Notes under the pieces: model-generated
What the model saw: the letters and a program-made list of their open reading frames with translations, nothing else
Told to the model about the DNA's origin: nothing
Database searches by the model: none
Program-made: the position numbers and the translations under genes
Shown here: in pieces, positions 29,089 to 37,021 of the stretch
Layout: every line of letters begins with the position of its first letter
Position numbering within the stretch: the stretch's first letter is position 1
From: Actinoplanes cyaneus
GTDB lineage: Bacteria; Actinomycetota; Actinomycetes; Mycobacteriales; Micromonosporaceae
DNA length: 64,000 bases
Reading direction: 5' to 3'
Assembly (NCBI RefSeq): GCF_016862095.1
Contig: NZ_BOMH01000063.1
Span: 1 to 64,000 of the forward strand

Positions 29089-30015
29089 ATGAAAATCGCT
29101 TTCACTGGCAAGGGTGGCAGTGGGAAGAGCACCCTGGCCGCGCTCTTCGTCGGGCACCTGCGTGCCACCGGCCGCCGCGTCCTGGCGATCGACGCGGACG
29201 TCAACGTGCACCTCGCACCACTGCTCGGCGTGACCGCCGACCGGGACGCCGCGCTGTCGCACCCGGCCAACACCACAGCGGTACGCCGCCACCTGCTCGG
29301 CACGAACACCCTGGTCGGCGGCGTCGACCGGTTCGTCGCCACCACCCCGCCCGGCCCCGGCTCACACCTGGTGACGCTCGACCCGGGCGACCCGATCCTG
29401 TCCGGTCACGGGGTCGCGCTGGACGAGCGCACGCACGTCATGCACGTCGGCACCTACGAGCCGGAGGACATCGGCGGCGGCTGCTACCACGGCCACCTCG
29501 CGATCCTGGAGAACCTGCTCTCCCACCTGCGCCCGGCCCAGGACGACTGGGTGGTCTGCGACATGGTGGCCGGCACCGACGCGTTCGCGAACTCGCTGCA
29601 CGCCCAGTTCGACGCGATCGTCGTGGTCGTCGAGCCGACCCCGGAGTCGACGACCGTGGCCCGGCGCTACCGCGAGCTGGCGACCGCCGCCGGGGTCGAC
29701 GACCTGCTGTTCCTCGTCGGCAACAAGGTGGTGGACGACGTCGACGTGGACTACCTGCGCCGGGCCCTGGAAGCCGAGCCGCTCACCGTGCTGGCCACGC
29801 AGCCGGGCCTGCGCCGGGCCCGCCAGGAGGGGCGCTGCCCGGTCCCCGGTGATCTCGACGACGCGAGCCCGTTGCGGGCCATCGCCGGGCACGTGCAGCC
29901 CGCCGACGGTCACCGGCGGACCGCCCGCCTGCACGAACTGCACTTCAAGCTGGCCCAGAAGGACTGGATCCGCAGCGCCCACGGCGACGTCTCCGGCCAG
30001 GTCTCACGATCCTAG
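29089..30015 (+). CDS. CooC-like/MinD-type P-loop ATPase
   Basis: A 308-residue protein from ATG 29089. It starts with a deviant Walker A, FTGKGGSGKST, the SIMIBI-class signature, then LAIDADVNVHL. The segment ...EDIGGGCYHGHLAILENLLSHL contains a conserved Cys-His pair found in this CooC-like (metal-insertion accessory) group; VCDMVAGTDAF is the Walker B region. CooC ATPases insert nickel into CO dehydrogenase. The genome relative here has no such enzyme nearby. The Zur-like box upstream suggests a metal-homeostasis role; the metal is unknown. It converges with the response regulator (12-bp overlap). Confidence 0.82.
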   Translation: MKIAFTGKGGSGKSTLAALFVGHLRATGRRVLAIDADVNVHLAPLLGVTADRDAALSHPANTTAVRRHLLGTNTLVGGVDRFVATTPPGPGSHLVTLDPGDPILSGHGVALDERTHVMHVGTYEPEDIGGGCYHGHLAILENLLSHLRPAQDDWVVCDMVAGTDAFANSLHAQFDAIVVVVEPTPESTTVARRYRELATAAGVDDLLFLVGNKVVDDVDVDYLRRALEAEPLTVLATQPGLRRARQEGRCPVPGDLDDASPLRAIAGHVQPADGHRRTARLHELHFKLAQKDWIRSAHGDVSGQVSRS

Positions 30016-30642
30016 GAGTCCTCGGTCGTAACCGGCGGCGACCGCCGCCGCGCGGTCGTTCACGTCCAGCTTCGCGTAGATGTTGATCAGGTGCGTCTTG
30101 ACCGTCGCCTCGGTGATGAACAGGCGCGCCGCCGCCTCCCGATTCGTGTTCCCCGCCGCGACCAGCCGCAACACCTCCAGCTCACGCTGGCTGAGCGGCC
30201 CGGTCGTCGGCGCGGGCGCGCGCAGCCGGCTCATCAGCCGGGCCGCCACCGACGGCGCGAGCGTCACCTCGCCCCGGGCCGCCGACCGTACCGCCCGCAG
30301 CAGCTCCTCGCGGGGCGCGTCCTTGAGCAGGTAGCCAGTGGCCCCCGCCTCGATCGCCGGCAGGACGTGACTGTCGGTGTCGTACGTCGTCAGCACCAGC
30401 ACCCGCGCCGGAACCTCCCGCCGCGCCAGCTCGCCGATCGCGGTCACCCCGTCCATCCCGGCCATTCGCAGGTCCATCAGGATCACGTCGGGCGCCAGGG
30501 TCTGCGCCATCCGCACCGCCTCGGCGCCGTCGGAGGCCTCGCCGACCACGGTGAACTCCGGGTCGCGGGCGAACATGGCGCTCAGCCCGTCGCGTACCAC
30601 GGGATGGTCGTCGACGATCAGCAGCTTGATCGGGCCGGTCAC
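30004..30642 (-). CDS. NarL/LuxR-family response regulator
   Basis: A 212-residue protein from GTG 30642. Residues 1-~120 are a receiver domain (LLIVDDHPVVRDGL, phospho-Asp in VILMDLRMAGMDG, LTTYDTD, and Lys in YLLKDAP). Residues ~145-208 are a LuxR HTH (LSQRELEVLRLVAAGNTNREAA). It is the fourth gene of an ABC-transporter/two-component operon and its start overlaps the kinase stop (GTGA). It probably activates that operon in response to a cell-envelope or antibiotic signal, inferred by analogy to similar four-gene units. Confidence 0.9.
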   Translation of the reverse strand: MTGPIKLLIVDDHPVVRDGLSAMFARDPEFTVVGEASDGAEAVRMAQTLAPDVILMDLRMAGMDGVTAIGELARREVPARVLVLTTYDTDSHVLPAIEAGATGYLLKDAPREELLRAVRSAARGEVTLAPSVAARLMSRLRAPAPTTGPLSQRELEVLRLVAAGNTNREAAARLFITEATVKTHLINIYAKLDVNDRAAAVAAGYDRGLLGS

Positions 30643-31889
30643 GCGCGTGCCTCCGAAGGTTCGGTGGGCAGGCAGGCGGAGATTCCGGTCCCGCCACCCG
30701 CCTCGGATTCGATCTGCAACGTCCCGGACAGCGCCTCGATCCGCTGACGCATCGCGACCAGGCCGAACCCGGCGGTGTGCTCCGCCAGGTCGAAGCCGGG
30801 ACCGTCGTCGCGCACGTCGAGCGCAACCTGCGAGTCCATGTAGGAGAGGGTGAGCCCGACCCGGCTCGCGCCTGCGGCGTGCTTCGACACGTTGGCCAGC
30901 GCCTCCTGGGCGGTCCGCAGCAGCGCCACCTCCGCCTCGGGGCGCATCACCCGGGTGTCGCCGGTGACCGTGACCTGCGCCGGGATGCCCTGCCGCGCCG
31001 ACCACCGGGCGGCCACGTCGGTGACCGCGTCGGCCAGCCGCCCGCCGTCCAGCGGCTCCGGCCGCAGCTCGTTCACCGAACGCCGGGCCTCGGTCAGGCT
31101 CTCCCGGGCCAGCGCGGTCGCCGCCTCGTGATGCCGCAGCCACGCCGCCGCGTCACCGGCCGCGTGCCCGGCCGCCTGGAGCTGGGTGACGATGCCGGTC
31201 AGCCCCTGCGCGATAGTGTCGTGGATCTCCCGCGCCATCCGGGACCGCTCGTCCAGCACCCCGGCCAGGCGAGCCTGCTCGACGAGCCGGCTCTGCAGGG
31301 ACGCGTTCTCGGCGAGCGCGGCGGCGAGCCGGTCGTTGGCCTCCTGCGTCTCGCGCATCGCCTGTTCCCGGCCCTCGTAATAGCGGGCGCCGACCTGCCC
31401 GAGCCAGGCGAGCAGACACATCGGCACGACGTTGGCGGCCACCACGGCCAGCCAGGTGACCAGGCCCTCCCAGGTGGTGTACTCCACGCCGGTGGCCTGC
31501 GCGGTGGCGGCGACCACCGCGACGCCGGCGATGTAGAACAGCTCACGCGGCCACCCGATGATCCGGAACGCGAAGAAGTACAGCGCCGGGGTGTAGAACC
31601 CGAACCACGGATGCCGCGCCGCCAGAATCAGTCCGAGAAGGATCAGCCCGGCCAGGAACACTCCCATGATCCGGGGCCGTCCGCGCCACGCCGGCCTGAC
31701 GGTGAAGAACACCAGGTTCCACACTGCTGCCGCCGCGCACAACGCCAGGTCGAGGGCGATCCCCTTGCCGTGGGTAAGTAGCACGGTCAGCACGGTCAGG
31801 CCGGTGAGCAGCACGTAGGGCACCACGGTCACCAGCGGGGCGAGCCGTCGTTCCCACCCCGGCGGTCCGGCCGACTGCCAATCGGTCAT
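30639..31889 (-). CDS. membrane histidine kinase, HisKA_3 (NarL) type
   Basis: About 416 residues from ATG 31889; a GTG at 31907 would add six residues. About five or six membrane helices occupy residues ~20-160. A coiled linker follows, then the HisKA_3 box SRMAREIHDTIAQGLTGIVTQLQ containing the phospho-His, and a C-terminal HATPase with the N box (LLRTAQEALANVSKHA) and G box DVRDDGPGFD. It is a DesK-like kinase partnered with the adjacent regulator. It begins 8 bp after the permease stop. Confidence 0.9.
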   Translation of the reverse strand: MTDWQSAGPPGWERRLAPLVTVVPYVLLTGLTVLTVLLTHGKGIALDLALCAAAAVWNLVFFTVRPAWRGRPRIMGVFLAGLILLGLILAARHPWFGFYTPALYFFAFRIIGWPRELFYIAGVAVVAATAQATGVEYTTWEGLVTWLAVVAANVVPMCLLAWLGQVGARYYEGREQAMRETQEANDRLAAALAENASLQSRLVEQARLAGVLDERSRMAREIHDTIAQGLTGIVTQLQAAGHAAGDAAAWLRHHEAATALARESLTEARRSVNELRPEPLDGGRLADAVTDVAARWSARQGIPAQVTVTGDTRVMRPEAEVALLRTAQEALANVSKHAAGASRVGLTLSYMDSQVALDVRDDGPGFDLAEHTAGFGLVAMRQRIEALSGTLQIESEAGGGTGISACLPTEPSEARA

Positions 31890-31897
31890 CACGTCAC

Positions 31898-32629
31898 CTA
31901 CTCCCAACGGAACAACTTAGCGGCCGCGGCCGCCGCGCCGCCCGCCCAGGCGAGCAGGGTCAGGAGGGCGATCCAGTGTGGCCAGTGACCGTTCGTGGCG
32001 TCGGTCATCGCGGTCACGGCGGCGCCCAGGGGAGTGGCGTGACTGATCCGGGCCAGGGCCGGCGGCATCGTCTCGACCGGCAGGAACAGGCCGCCGAAGA
32101 ACACCAGCGGGTAGAAGACCGCGGCGCCGATCGCGTTCGCGGCCCGTCCGCCGGGCGCGGCCGCCGCCACGAGCAGTCCCAGAGCGGTCAGCGCCAGCGT
32201 GGCCAGCAGCGTCGCGATCAGGAAGCCGGCCGGTTGCCGCGGCAGCCCCACCCCGAACGCGAACCGGGCGACCAGCAGCAGCGCGGTCACCGCGACCAGG
32301 GCCGTGACCAGCGTGATCACCAGTTGTGCGCCGAGCACCCGGACCGGCCCGACCGGGGTGGTCCGCAGCCGCCGCAGCACCCCCTTCTCGCGATATCCGG
32401 CGAGGACCGGCGGCAGGACGTTCAGCGCGAGCATGGCAAGGCTGAAAGCGACGAGAATCGGCACGTACGTGTCCAGCAGCGTCCGCCCGCCGAGATCGTC
32501 CCGGCGCTCGTGGTAGAAGGGCAGGTTGCCGAAGATGATCAGCAGCAGGATCGGCAGCCCCACCCCGAACGCGGGCCCGGACCTCTCCCGCAGGAACAGT
32601 CGCAGCTCGGTCGACGCGAGAGCGGTCAC
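31898..32629 (-). CDS. ABC transporter permease (ABC-2 type)
   Basis: A 243-residue protein from GTG 32629, whose start overlaps the ATPase stop (GTGA). Residues 1-~15 are TALASTELRLFLRERSG; six hydrophobic stretches follow, including the conserved ABC-2 motif region YPLVFFGGLFLPVETMP, and REKGVLRRLRTTPVGPVRVLGAQL is the typical coupling loop. It pairs with the ATPase at 32626-33366 as a multidrug or peptide exporter. Substrate unknown. Confidence 0.88.
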   Translation of the reverse strand: MTALASTELRLFLRERSGPAFGVGLPILLLIIFGNLPFYHERRDDLGGRTLLDTYVPILVAFSLAMLALNVLPPVLAGYREKGVLRRLRTTPVGPVRVLGAQLVITLVTALVAVTALLLVARFAFGVGLPRQPAGFLIATLLATLALTALGLLVAAAAPGGRAANAIGAAVFYPLVFFGGLFLPVETMPPALARISHATPLGAAVTAMTDATNGHWPHWIALLTLLAWAGGAAAAAAKLFRWE

Positions 32630-33366
32630 GGAGTCCTCCTGGTCAGCGTCACATAGGCGTCCTCGAGGGTCGGCTCGCCGCTGCGCTCCACGAGCTCGGC
32701 GGGCGTGCCGGTGTGCACGACCCGGCCCGCGTCGATCAGCGCGACCCGGTCGCAGAGGCGTTCGGCCTCCGGCATGAAGTGGGTGACCAGCACGATCGTC
32801 ACGCCGGCGGCGCGGACCGCCTCGATCAGGTCCCACGTGTCGCGGCGCGCGTGCGGGTCGAGCCCGGTGGTGAGCTCGTCGAGCACGGCGATGCGGGGGC
32901 GGCCGATCAGTGCCAGGGCGATGGAGAGCCGCTGTTTCTGACCACCGGACAACCTGCCGTACGGCATCCGTTCCTTGCCCTCGAGCCCGAGTTGCTCCAG
33001 CAGCGCCGTGCCGTCGGCCGGCTCCGGATAGAACGACGCGTAGAGCCGCATCGCCTCGCCGACCCGCAGCCGATCCTGCAGTTGGCCGTCCTGCAGCTGC
33101 ACGCCGACCCGGCGAGTCACCTCGGCGTGGTCACGCAGCGGGTCCCGCCCCAGCACCCGGATCGTCCCGCCGTCCGGCGCCCGCAGCCCGACGAGGCACT
33201 CGACAGTGGTGGTCTTGCCGGCACCGTTGCGCCCCAGGATGCCGAAGATCTCGCCCCGCCCGACGGTGAACGACACGTCGTCGACGGCCACCGTCTCGCC
33301 ATACCTCTTGTGGAGATGTTCCACCTCGATCACCGCGTTCACCCGGCGCCTCCCGTCGTTGTTCAC
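32626..33366 (-). CDS. ABC transporter ATP-binding protein
   Basis: A 246-residue protein from GTG 33366 (GGAGGG upstream). Walker A GRNGAGKTTT, signature LSGGQKQRLS, Walker B IAVLDELTTGLDP and the switch His in VLVTHFM are all present. Walker B carries Glu after Asp (DE), as expected for a catalytic site. It is the first gene of a four-gene minus-strand operon: ATPase, permease, histidine kinase, response regulator, each overlapping or nearly overlapping the next. Confidence 0.92.
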   Translation of the reverse strand: MNNDGRRRVNAVIEVEHLHKRYGETVAVDDVSFTVGRGEIFGILGRNGAGKTTTVECLVGLRAPDGGTIRVLGRDPLRDHAEVTRRVGVQLQDGQLQDRLRVGEAMRLYASFYPEPADGTALLEQLGLEGKERMPYGRLSGGQKQRLSIALALIGRPRIAVLDELTTGLDPHARRDTWDLIEAVRAAGVTIVLVTHFMPEAERLCDRVALIDAGRVVHTGTPAELVERSGEPTLEDAYVTLTRRTP

Positions 33367-33578
33367 GGGATCGACCCTCCCAGCGCGGGCGCCCTCCCAG
33401 GGTCGCCCGATCTCCCGGGCACGGGGTGGAGAGCGGCACTCAACCGATCGGTGGGGTCACCATCCTGATGGTCGCCGCCGCGGTGGCAGTGTTCGCCATC
33501 CCCGCCGGCAACACGACCGCCCGTCCCGGAATCGTCTCCGGCACGGCCTGAACGCCGACGCCGGCGGATCGTGCCCGG

Positions 33579-33986
33579 TCACACCGCGATCCGCCGGCGC
33601 CACCAGGCCTCCGCGTGCCAGCCGCCCGCCTGGCCGAGGCACGGATCCGGCACGGTCCGGCGGAGGAACATCTCGTCCAGCGGCGCGACCAGGCGCTGCA
33701 ACTCGCCCTTGGCCGGCCCCGGCAGCATCCGGATCGCGGCCTCCAGCATGTCCCGTTGCTCGCACAGATCGTCGGCGAGGCCGTAGTGGTCGCCGAAATC
33801 GAGCCATCGCCGGGGCTGCCGCGCCGTACGGCGATAGCCGGCCAGCGCCTGCCGCACGTCGATGTCCGGTCGCCGATGCTGCAACCGCGCGACCTCGGCG
33901 TTCGCCCTGCTCGACAGCCCTTCGACCGGCTGCGCCAGCGGCATGTACGACTGCGCGCGAACCGCGCGCGGCGACCTACGCCCCAT
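33579..33986 (-). CDS. hypothetical actinobacterial protein
   Basis: A 135-residue protein starting MGRRSPRAVRAQSYMPLAQPVEGLSSRANAEV. It is basic at the N-terminus, and the remainder (RWLDFGDHYGLADDLCEQRDMLEAAIRMLPGPAKGELQRLVAPLDEMFLRRT) is helical with a C-terminal WWRRRI. I recognise no family and no motif of catalysis. The stop is at 33579, and 212 bp separate it from the ABC ATPase start, where I see no gene. Confidence 0.55.
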   Translation of the reverse strand: MGRRSPRAVRAQSYMPLAQPVEGLSSRANAEVARLQHRRPDIDVRQALAGYRRTARQPRRWLDFGDHYGLADDLCEQRDMLEAAIRMLPGPAKGELQRLVAPLDEMFLRRTVPDPCLGQAGGWHAEAWWRRRIAV

Positions 33987-34206
33987 ACGCCTTTCGGGTC
34001 TTCGTCATGGCCCGCACTCTGCCACACCGCCCCGCTCGCACGCCCACGATTTCCGGACCGGCTGCTCCTCGGCACCAGCGACGGCCGCATCCTCCGCTGC
34101 CGGATTGTCACCGGCTGACCCGGGTCCTCCTTGTGGCCGAGGGCGGCGGCCCGGACTCCTACTTTGGACGGATGGCCGGGCGTGCCCGGTTTTGAAGACT
34201 GGGCGG

Positions 34207-35019
34207 GTGTTCCGACGACTCCCCGACCGCGCGGCGGCGCTGATCTTCGTCATCCTGGTGCTCGGCGTCTCGCTCGGCACCGCCCGGGTGCTCGACGGTC
34301 TGGTGCTGGCCGTGTCCCCGCTGCTGGTGACCCTGGTCATGCTGCTGGTGGTGACCCGTGAGGGCTGGACGCGGGACGGCTGGCGGCGGCTCGGAACGGG
34401 ACGGCTCGGCCTGCGCGACTGGCCGGTCACGCTGGTCACCACGGCGGGCGTGAGTGTGCTGGCCGCGGCCGGTGTCGTGGTGTGCGGACTGGCGCGTTTC
34501 GTGACGCCGGGCGGCGCGTGGCTCAGCGACGCGCTGGTCCTGTGCGTCACCGGGCCCGTGCTGGCGTTCGCCGAGGAGGCTGGCTGGCGCGGTTACCTGC
34601 TGCCGCGGCTGCTCTGGCTCGGCGAAGGGGCGGCGCTGCTGGTCGGCGGCGTGGTCTGGGCCGGCTGGCACCTGCCGTACATCCTGTTCACGCCGAACTA
34701 CCATCACGACGGGAACCGGGCGCTCGTGCTCGCGCTGTTCACCGGCAGCGTGCTGGCGTTCTCGGCGCTCCTCGGCCGGCTCCGGCTCCGGTCGGACAGC
34801 CTGTGGCCGGCCGTGCTGGGGCACTTCGCGCACAACGCGACCTTCGCCTGGATCGGCACCTACGCGATCAGCACCACGCACCCGATCGTCGCCAACGAGT
34901 ACCTGGCCGGGGACACCGGGCTGTTCGTGCTGCTCGGAACCGCCTTCTGCGCCCTGCTCCTAGGACAACAACTGTTCCCCGGTACGGCATCGAGCACCGC
35001 CCCCGACCCGTCCGCCTGA
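34207..35019 (+). CDS. CPBP-family intramembrane protease
   Basis: A 270-residue membrane protein from GTG 34207. About eight hydrophobic segments are present. The CPBP (Rce1-like) catalytic pattern is complete: AFAEEAGWRGYLLPRLL (EExxxR), WAGWHLPYIL (motif 2 His) and LGHFAHNATFAW (motif 3, H-N). The family is involved in protein prenyl-processing-like cleavage or bacteriocin self-immunity; the role here is unknown. No ribosome binding site precedes the start. Its end converges with the alpha/beta hydrolase, with the hairpin at 35094 between. Confidence 0.85.
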   Translation: MFRRLPDRAAALIFVILVLGVSLGTARVLDGLVLAVSPLLVTLVMLLVVTREGWTRDGWRRLGTGRLGLRDWPVTLVTTAGVSVLAAAGVVVCGLARFVTPGGAWLSDALVLCVTGPVLAFAEEAGWRGYLLPRLLWLGEGAALLVGGVVWAGWHLPYILFTPNYHHDGNRALVLALFTGSVLAFSALLGRLRLRSDSLWPAVLGHFAHNATFAWIGTYAISTTHPIVANEYLAGDTGLFVLLGTAFCALLLGQQLFPGTASSTAPDPSA

Positions 35020-35093
35020 ACCCTGGCCAGCCCGTGGAACGGGCGTGCGTGCCCGGCGGCACGGGAGGCCATTCGCCGGATCACGGCTGGTGA

Positions 35094-35127
35094 CCAGGGG
35101 TGTAACAAGGACTCGATACACCCCTGG
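35094..35127. terminator. 11-bp perfect hairpin between convergent genes
   Basis: CCAGGGGTGTA at 35094-35104 and TACACCCCTGG at 35117-35127, with a 12-nt loop. It lies in the 190-bp space between the CPBP protease (ending 35019) and the convergent hydrolase (ending 35210). Likely a bidirectional terminator without a T tract. Confidence 0.7.
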
Positions 35128-35209
35128 GCGCCAGCCGGAAGCAGCGAGCGGGGCGGCCGTGCGCGGTGGAAGTGCTGCGCACGGCCGTACCGTAAGGGAC
35201 TGGAAAGGA

Positions 35210-36025
35210 TCAGCCGAGCAGCGCGCTGACCGCCTCGGCGAACGGGACCGGCTGCTCGACGTGGCCGAAGTGGCCACTCGATCGGAGCGTGACCAGGCGT
35301 GAGCCGGGGATGCCGGCGTGCAGCATCGCGGCCCACCGCGGGCCGCAGATGAAGTCGTGCTCGCCGACGATGATCACCGTGGGCGCGCTGATCTCGCCGA
35401 GGCGGGCGCGGACGTCGAACGGCTCCGGGTCCTGCGGGACGGCCCATGCCCGGACCCCGGCGACGAACGGCGCGAACTCGTCGCGGCGGCCCGGGAAGTC
35501 GGCGAAGTAGACCGGGACCGCCTGCCGCAGGGCGACCGACAGCGCGTCGTCGTCCGTCGCCGTGACCGCCTGCTCGAACGCGGCCGGCACCGCCGGGTCG
35601 ACAGCGCCGTAGGCCATCACGCCGGCCGTCGCGGAGTCCCAGAACGCCGCGCCGGTCACCGGTGACGTGTCGTAGAGGACGATCCCGGCGACCCGCGACG
35701 GGTGGTCGAGCGCGAACTGCTGCATGACGAACCCGCCGTGCGAGTGTCCGAGAACGTACACCGATGGGGAGCCGAGGTGGTCGACGACGGCGGCGACGAA
35801 CTCGGCGTAGGCGGAGAGGGGATAGGCGGGCAGGCGCCCGGAGTCCCCGGTGCCGACCGGCTCCAGGTAGACCATGGTGAAGCGCTGCTCCAGCAGCGGC
35901 ATCCGCAGGTAGGCCCAGTCGATGCCGGGGCCGCCGGAGTGCGCGACGCAGACCGGTCCGCTGCCCGCGACGTGATAGGCCTGCGGGACGCCGCCGACGC
36001 TGATCCGATGGGTGGTGATGCTCAC
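35210..36025 (-). CDS. alpha/beta hydrolase, proline iminopeptidase-like
   Basis: A 271-residue protein from GTG 36025 (GGAGA 6 nt upstream); longer frames upstream look like antisense shadow. Typical features: HSGGPGID (oxyanion region HGGPG-like), nucleophile elbow VLGHSHGG (Ser), catalytic Asp near VIIVGEHDFI, and His in SSGHFGHVEQP at the C-terminus. Fits the alpha/beta-hydrolase-1 family with proline-iminopeptidase flavour; substrate unknown. It follows the ECF sigma gene by 65 bp on the same strand and may be in its operon. Confidence 0.85.
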   Translation of the reverse strand: MSITTHRISVGGVPQAYHVAGSGPVCVAHSGGPGIDWAYLRMPLLEQRFTMVYLEPVGTGDSGRLPAYPLSAYAEFVAAVVDHLGSPSVYVLGHSHGGFVMQQFALDHPSRVAGIVLYDTSPVTGAAFWDSATAGVMAYGAVDPAVPAAFEQAVTATDDDALSVALRQAVPVYFADFPGRRDEFAPFVAGVRAWAVPQDPEPFDVRARLGEISAPTVIIVGEHDFICGPRWAAMLHAGIPGSRLVTLRSSGHFGHVEQPVPFAEAVSALLG

Positions 36026-36090
36026 GAAGATCTCCGATCCGATGGTGCGATGACCGGACCAGATGCGCGCGGGTGCGGAAAAGTTCGCTC

Positions 36091-36990
36091 CTACGCCGAA
36101 GTAGTTCGGGCGTGACAGAGGGTGAGCGATCGGACGCGACCCTGCTCCATCCTCTGCAACCACACCGCGCCCGGCGGGCAGTGGCCGCCGATCAGCTCGG
36201 TCTCCCAGATCAGCACGTCCTGACCGGCCACGACGCTGACCAGCCGCTGCCGCACGCCGGAGGCCAGATCACACTCCATGCCGCGCACCGCGAACTCCCG
36301 GCCGCCGCCCTGCCCGGACGCCGGCACCGTCATGTCCGCGTCCGGCCACCACAGCTCGTCGACGACGTCACGGAAATCCCCGCGCATCGCCGCCGACAGC
36401 GCGTCCGACGCCTCCCGCCGCCGCGCCCGCGTGTACGCCCCGCTGTCCGGGTACGCCTGCTCCGCGCCCGCCCGCAGCAGCCCGGTGAGTTTGCGGTGCG
36501 CATGGCTGAGCCGGCTGCGCACCGTGCCGATCGGGAGACCACAGACCAGGGCGATCTGCTCGTACGACGTCACGCTGCTGAAGTGCCGCAGCATCGTCAC
36601 GAGGCGATCACCTTCGGACAGTTCCCCGATCGCGTGCCACACCCAGTCCCGCAGCGCCGCCCGCTCGATCAGCTCGTCGGGGCCTCCGGCGTGGGGAAGG
36701 AACCACTCCGGGTCGGCCACCGGCAGCGCCGGTCGTGACCGCAACCGCATCCGGCAGTGGTTCCGGACCGCGGCCCGCAACCACGCACCGGCCGCCGCCG
36801 GATCGCGCACGTCCCCGATGCGCCGCACGGCGGTGACCATCGCGTCCTGTACCGCGTCCTCGGCGTCCGGCCCGTGACCGAGCACGCTCAGCGCGACCGC
36901 CCGCATTCCGGCCTCGTGCCGCGCCAGCAGCACCCCGAGCGCCGCCGCGTCACCGTTCTGGGCGCATCGCACGAGTTCACGGTCGTCCAC
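36091..36990 (-). CDS. ECF sigma factor with C-terminal SnoaL-like domain (SigJ-type)
   Basis: A 299-residue protein from GTG 36990. Sigma region 2 (~residues 20-80, including GPDAEDAVQDAMVTAVRRIGD) and region 4 (~120-175, with VCGLPIGTVRSRLSHAHRKL) are clear. The C-terminal ~100 residues (SDALSAAMRGDFRDVVDELWWPDADM) are SnoaL/NTF2-like, as in ECF41/SigJ-type sigma factors that are controlled by this domain. No anti-sigma gene is near. The alpha/beta hydrolase downstream is a plausible target. Confidence 0.88.
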   Translation of the reverse strand: MDDRELVRCAQNGDAAALGVLLARHEAGMRAVALSVLGHGPDAEDAVQDAMVTAVRRIGDVRDPAAAGAWLRAAVRNHCRMRLRSRPALPVADPEWFLPHAGGPDELIERAALRDWVWHAIGELSEGDRLVTMLRHFSSVTSYEQIALVCGLPIGTVRSRLSHAHRKLTGLLRAGAEQAYPDSGAYTRARRREASDALSAAMRGDFRDVVDELWWPDADMTVPASGQGGGREFAVRGMECDLASGVRQRLVSVVAGQDVLIWETELIGGHCPPGAVWLQRMEQGRVRSLTLCHARTTSA

Positions 36991-37021
36991 GCGCCCGATC
37001 GTAGTGCGGCCGGGCGGACCC

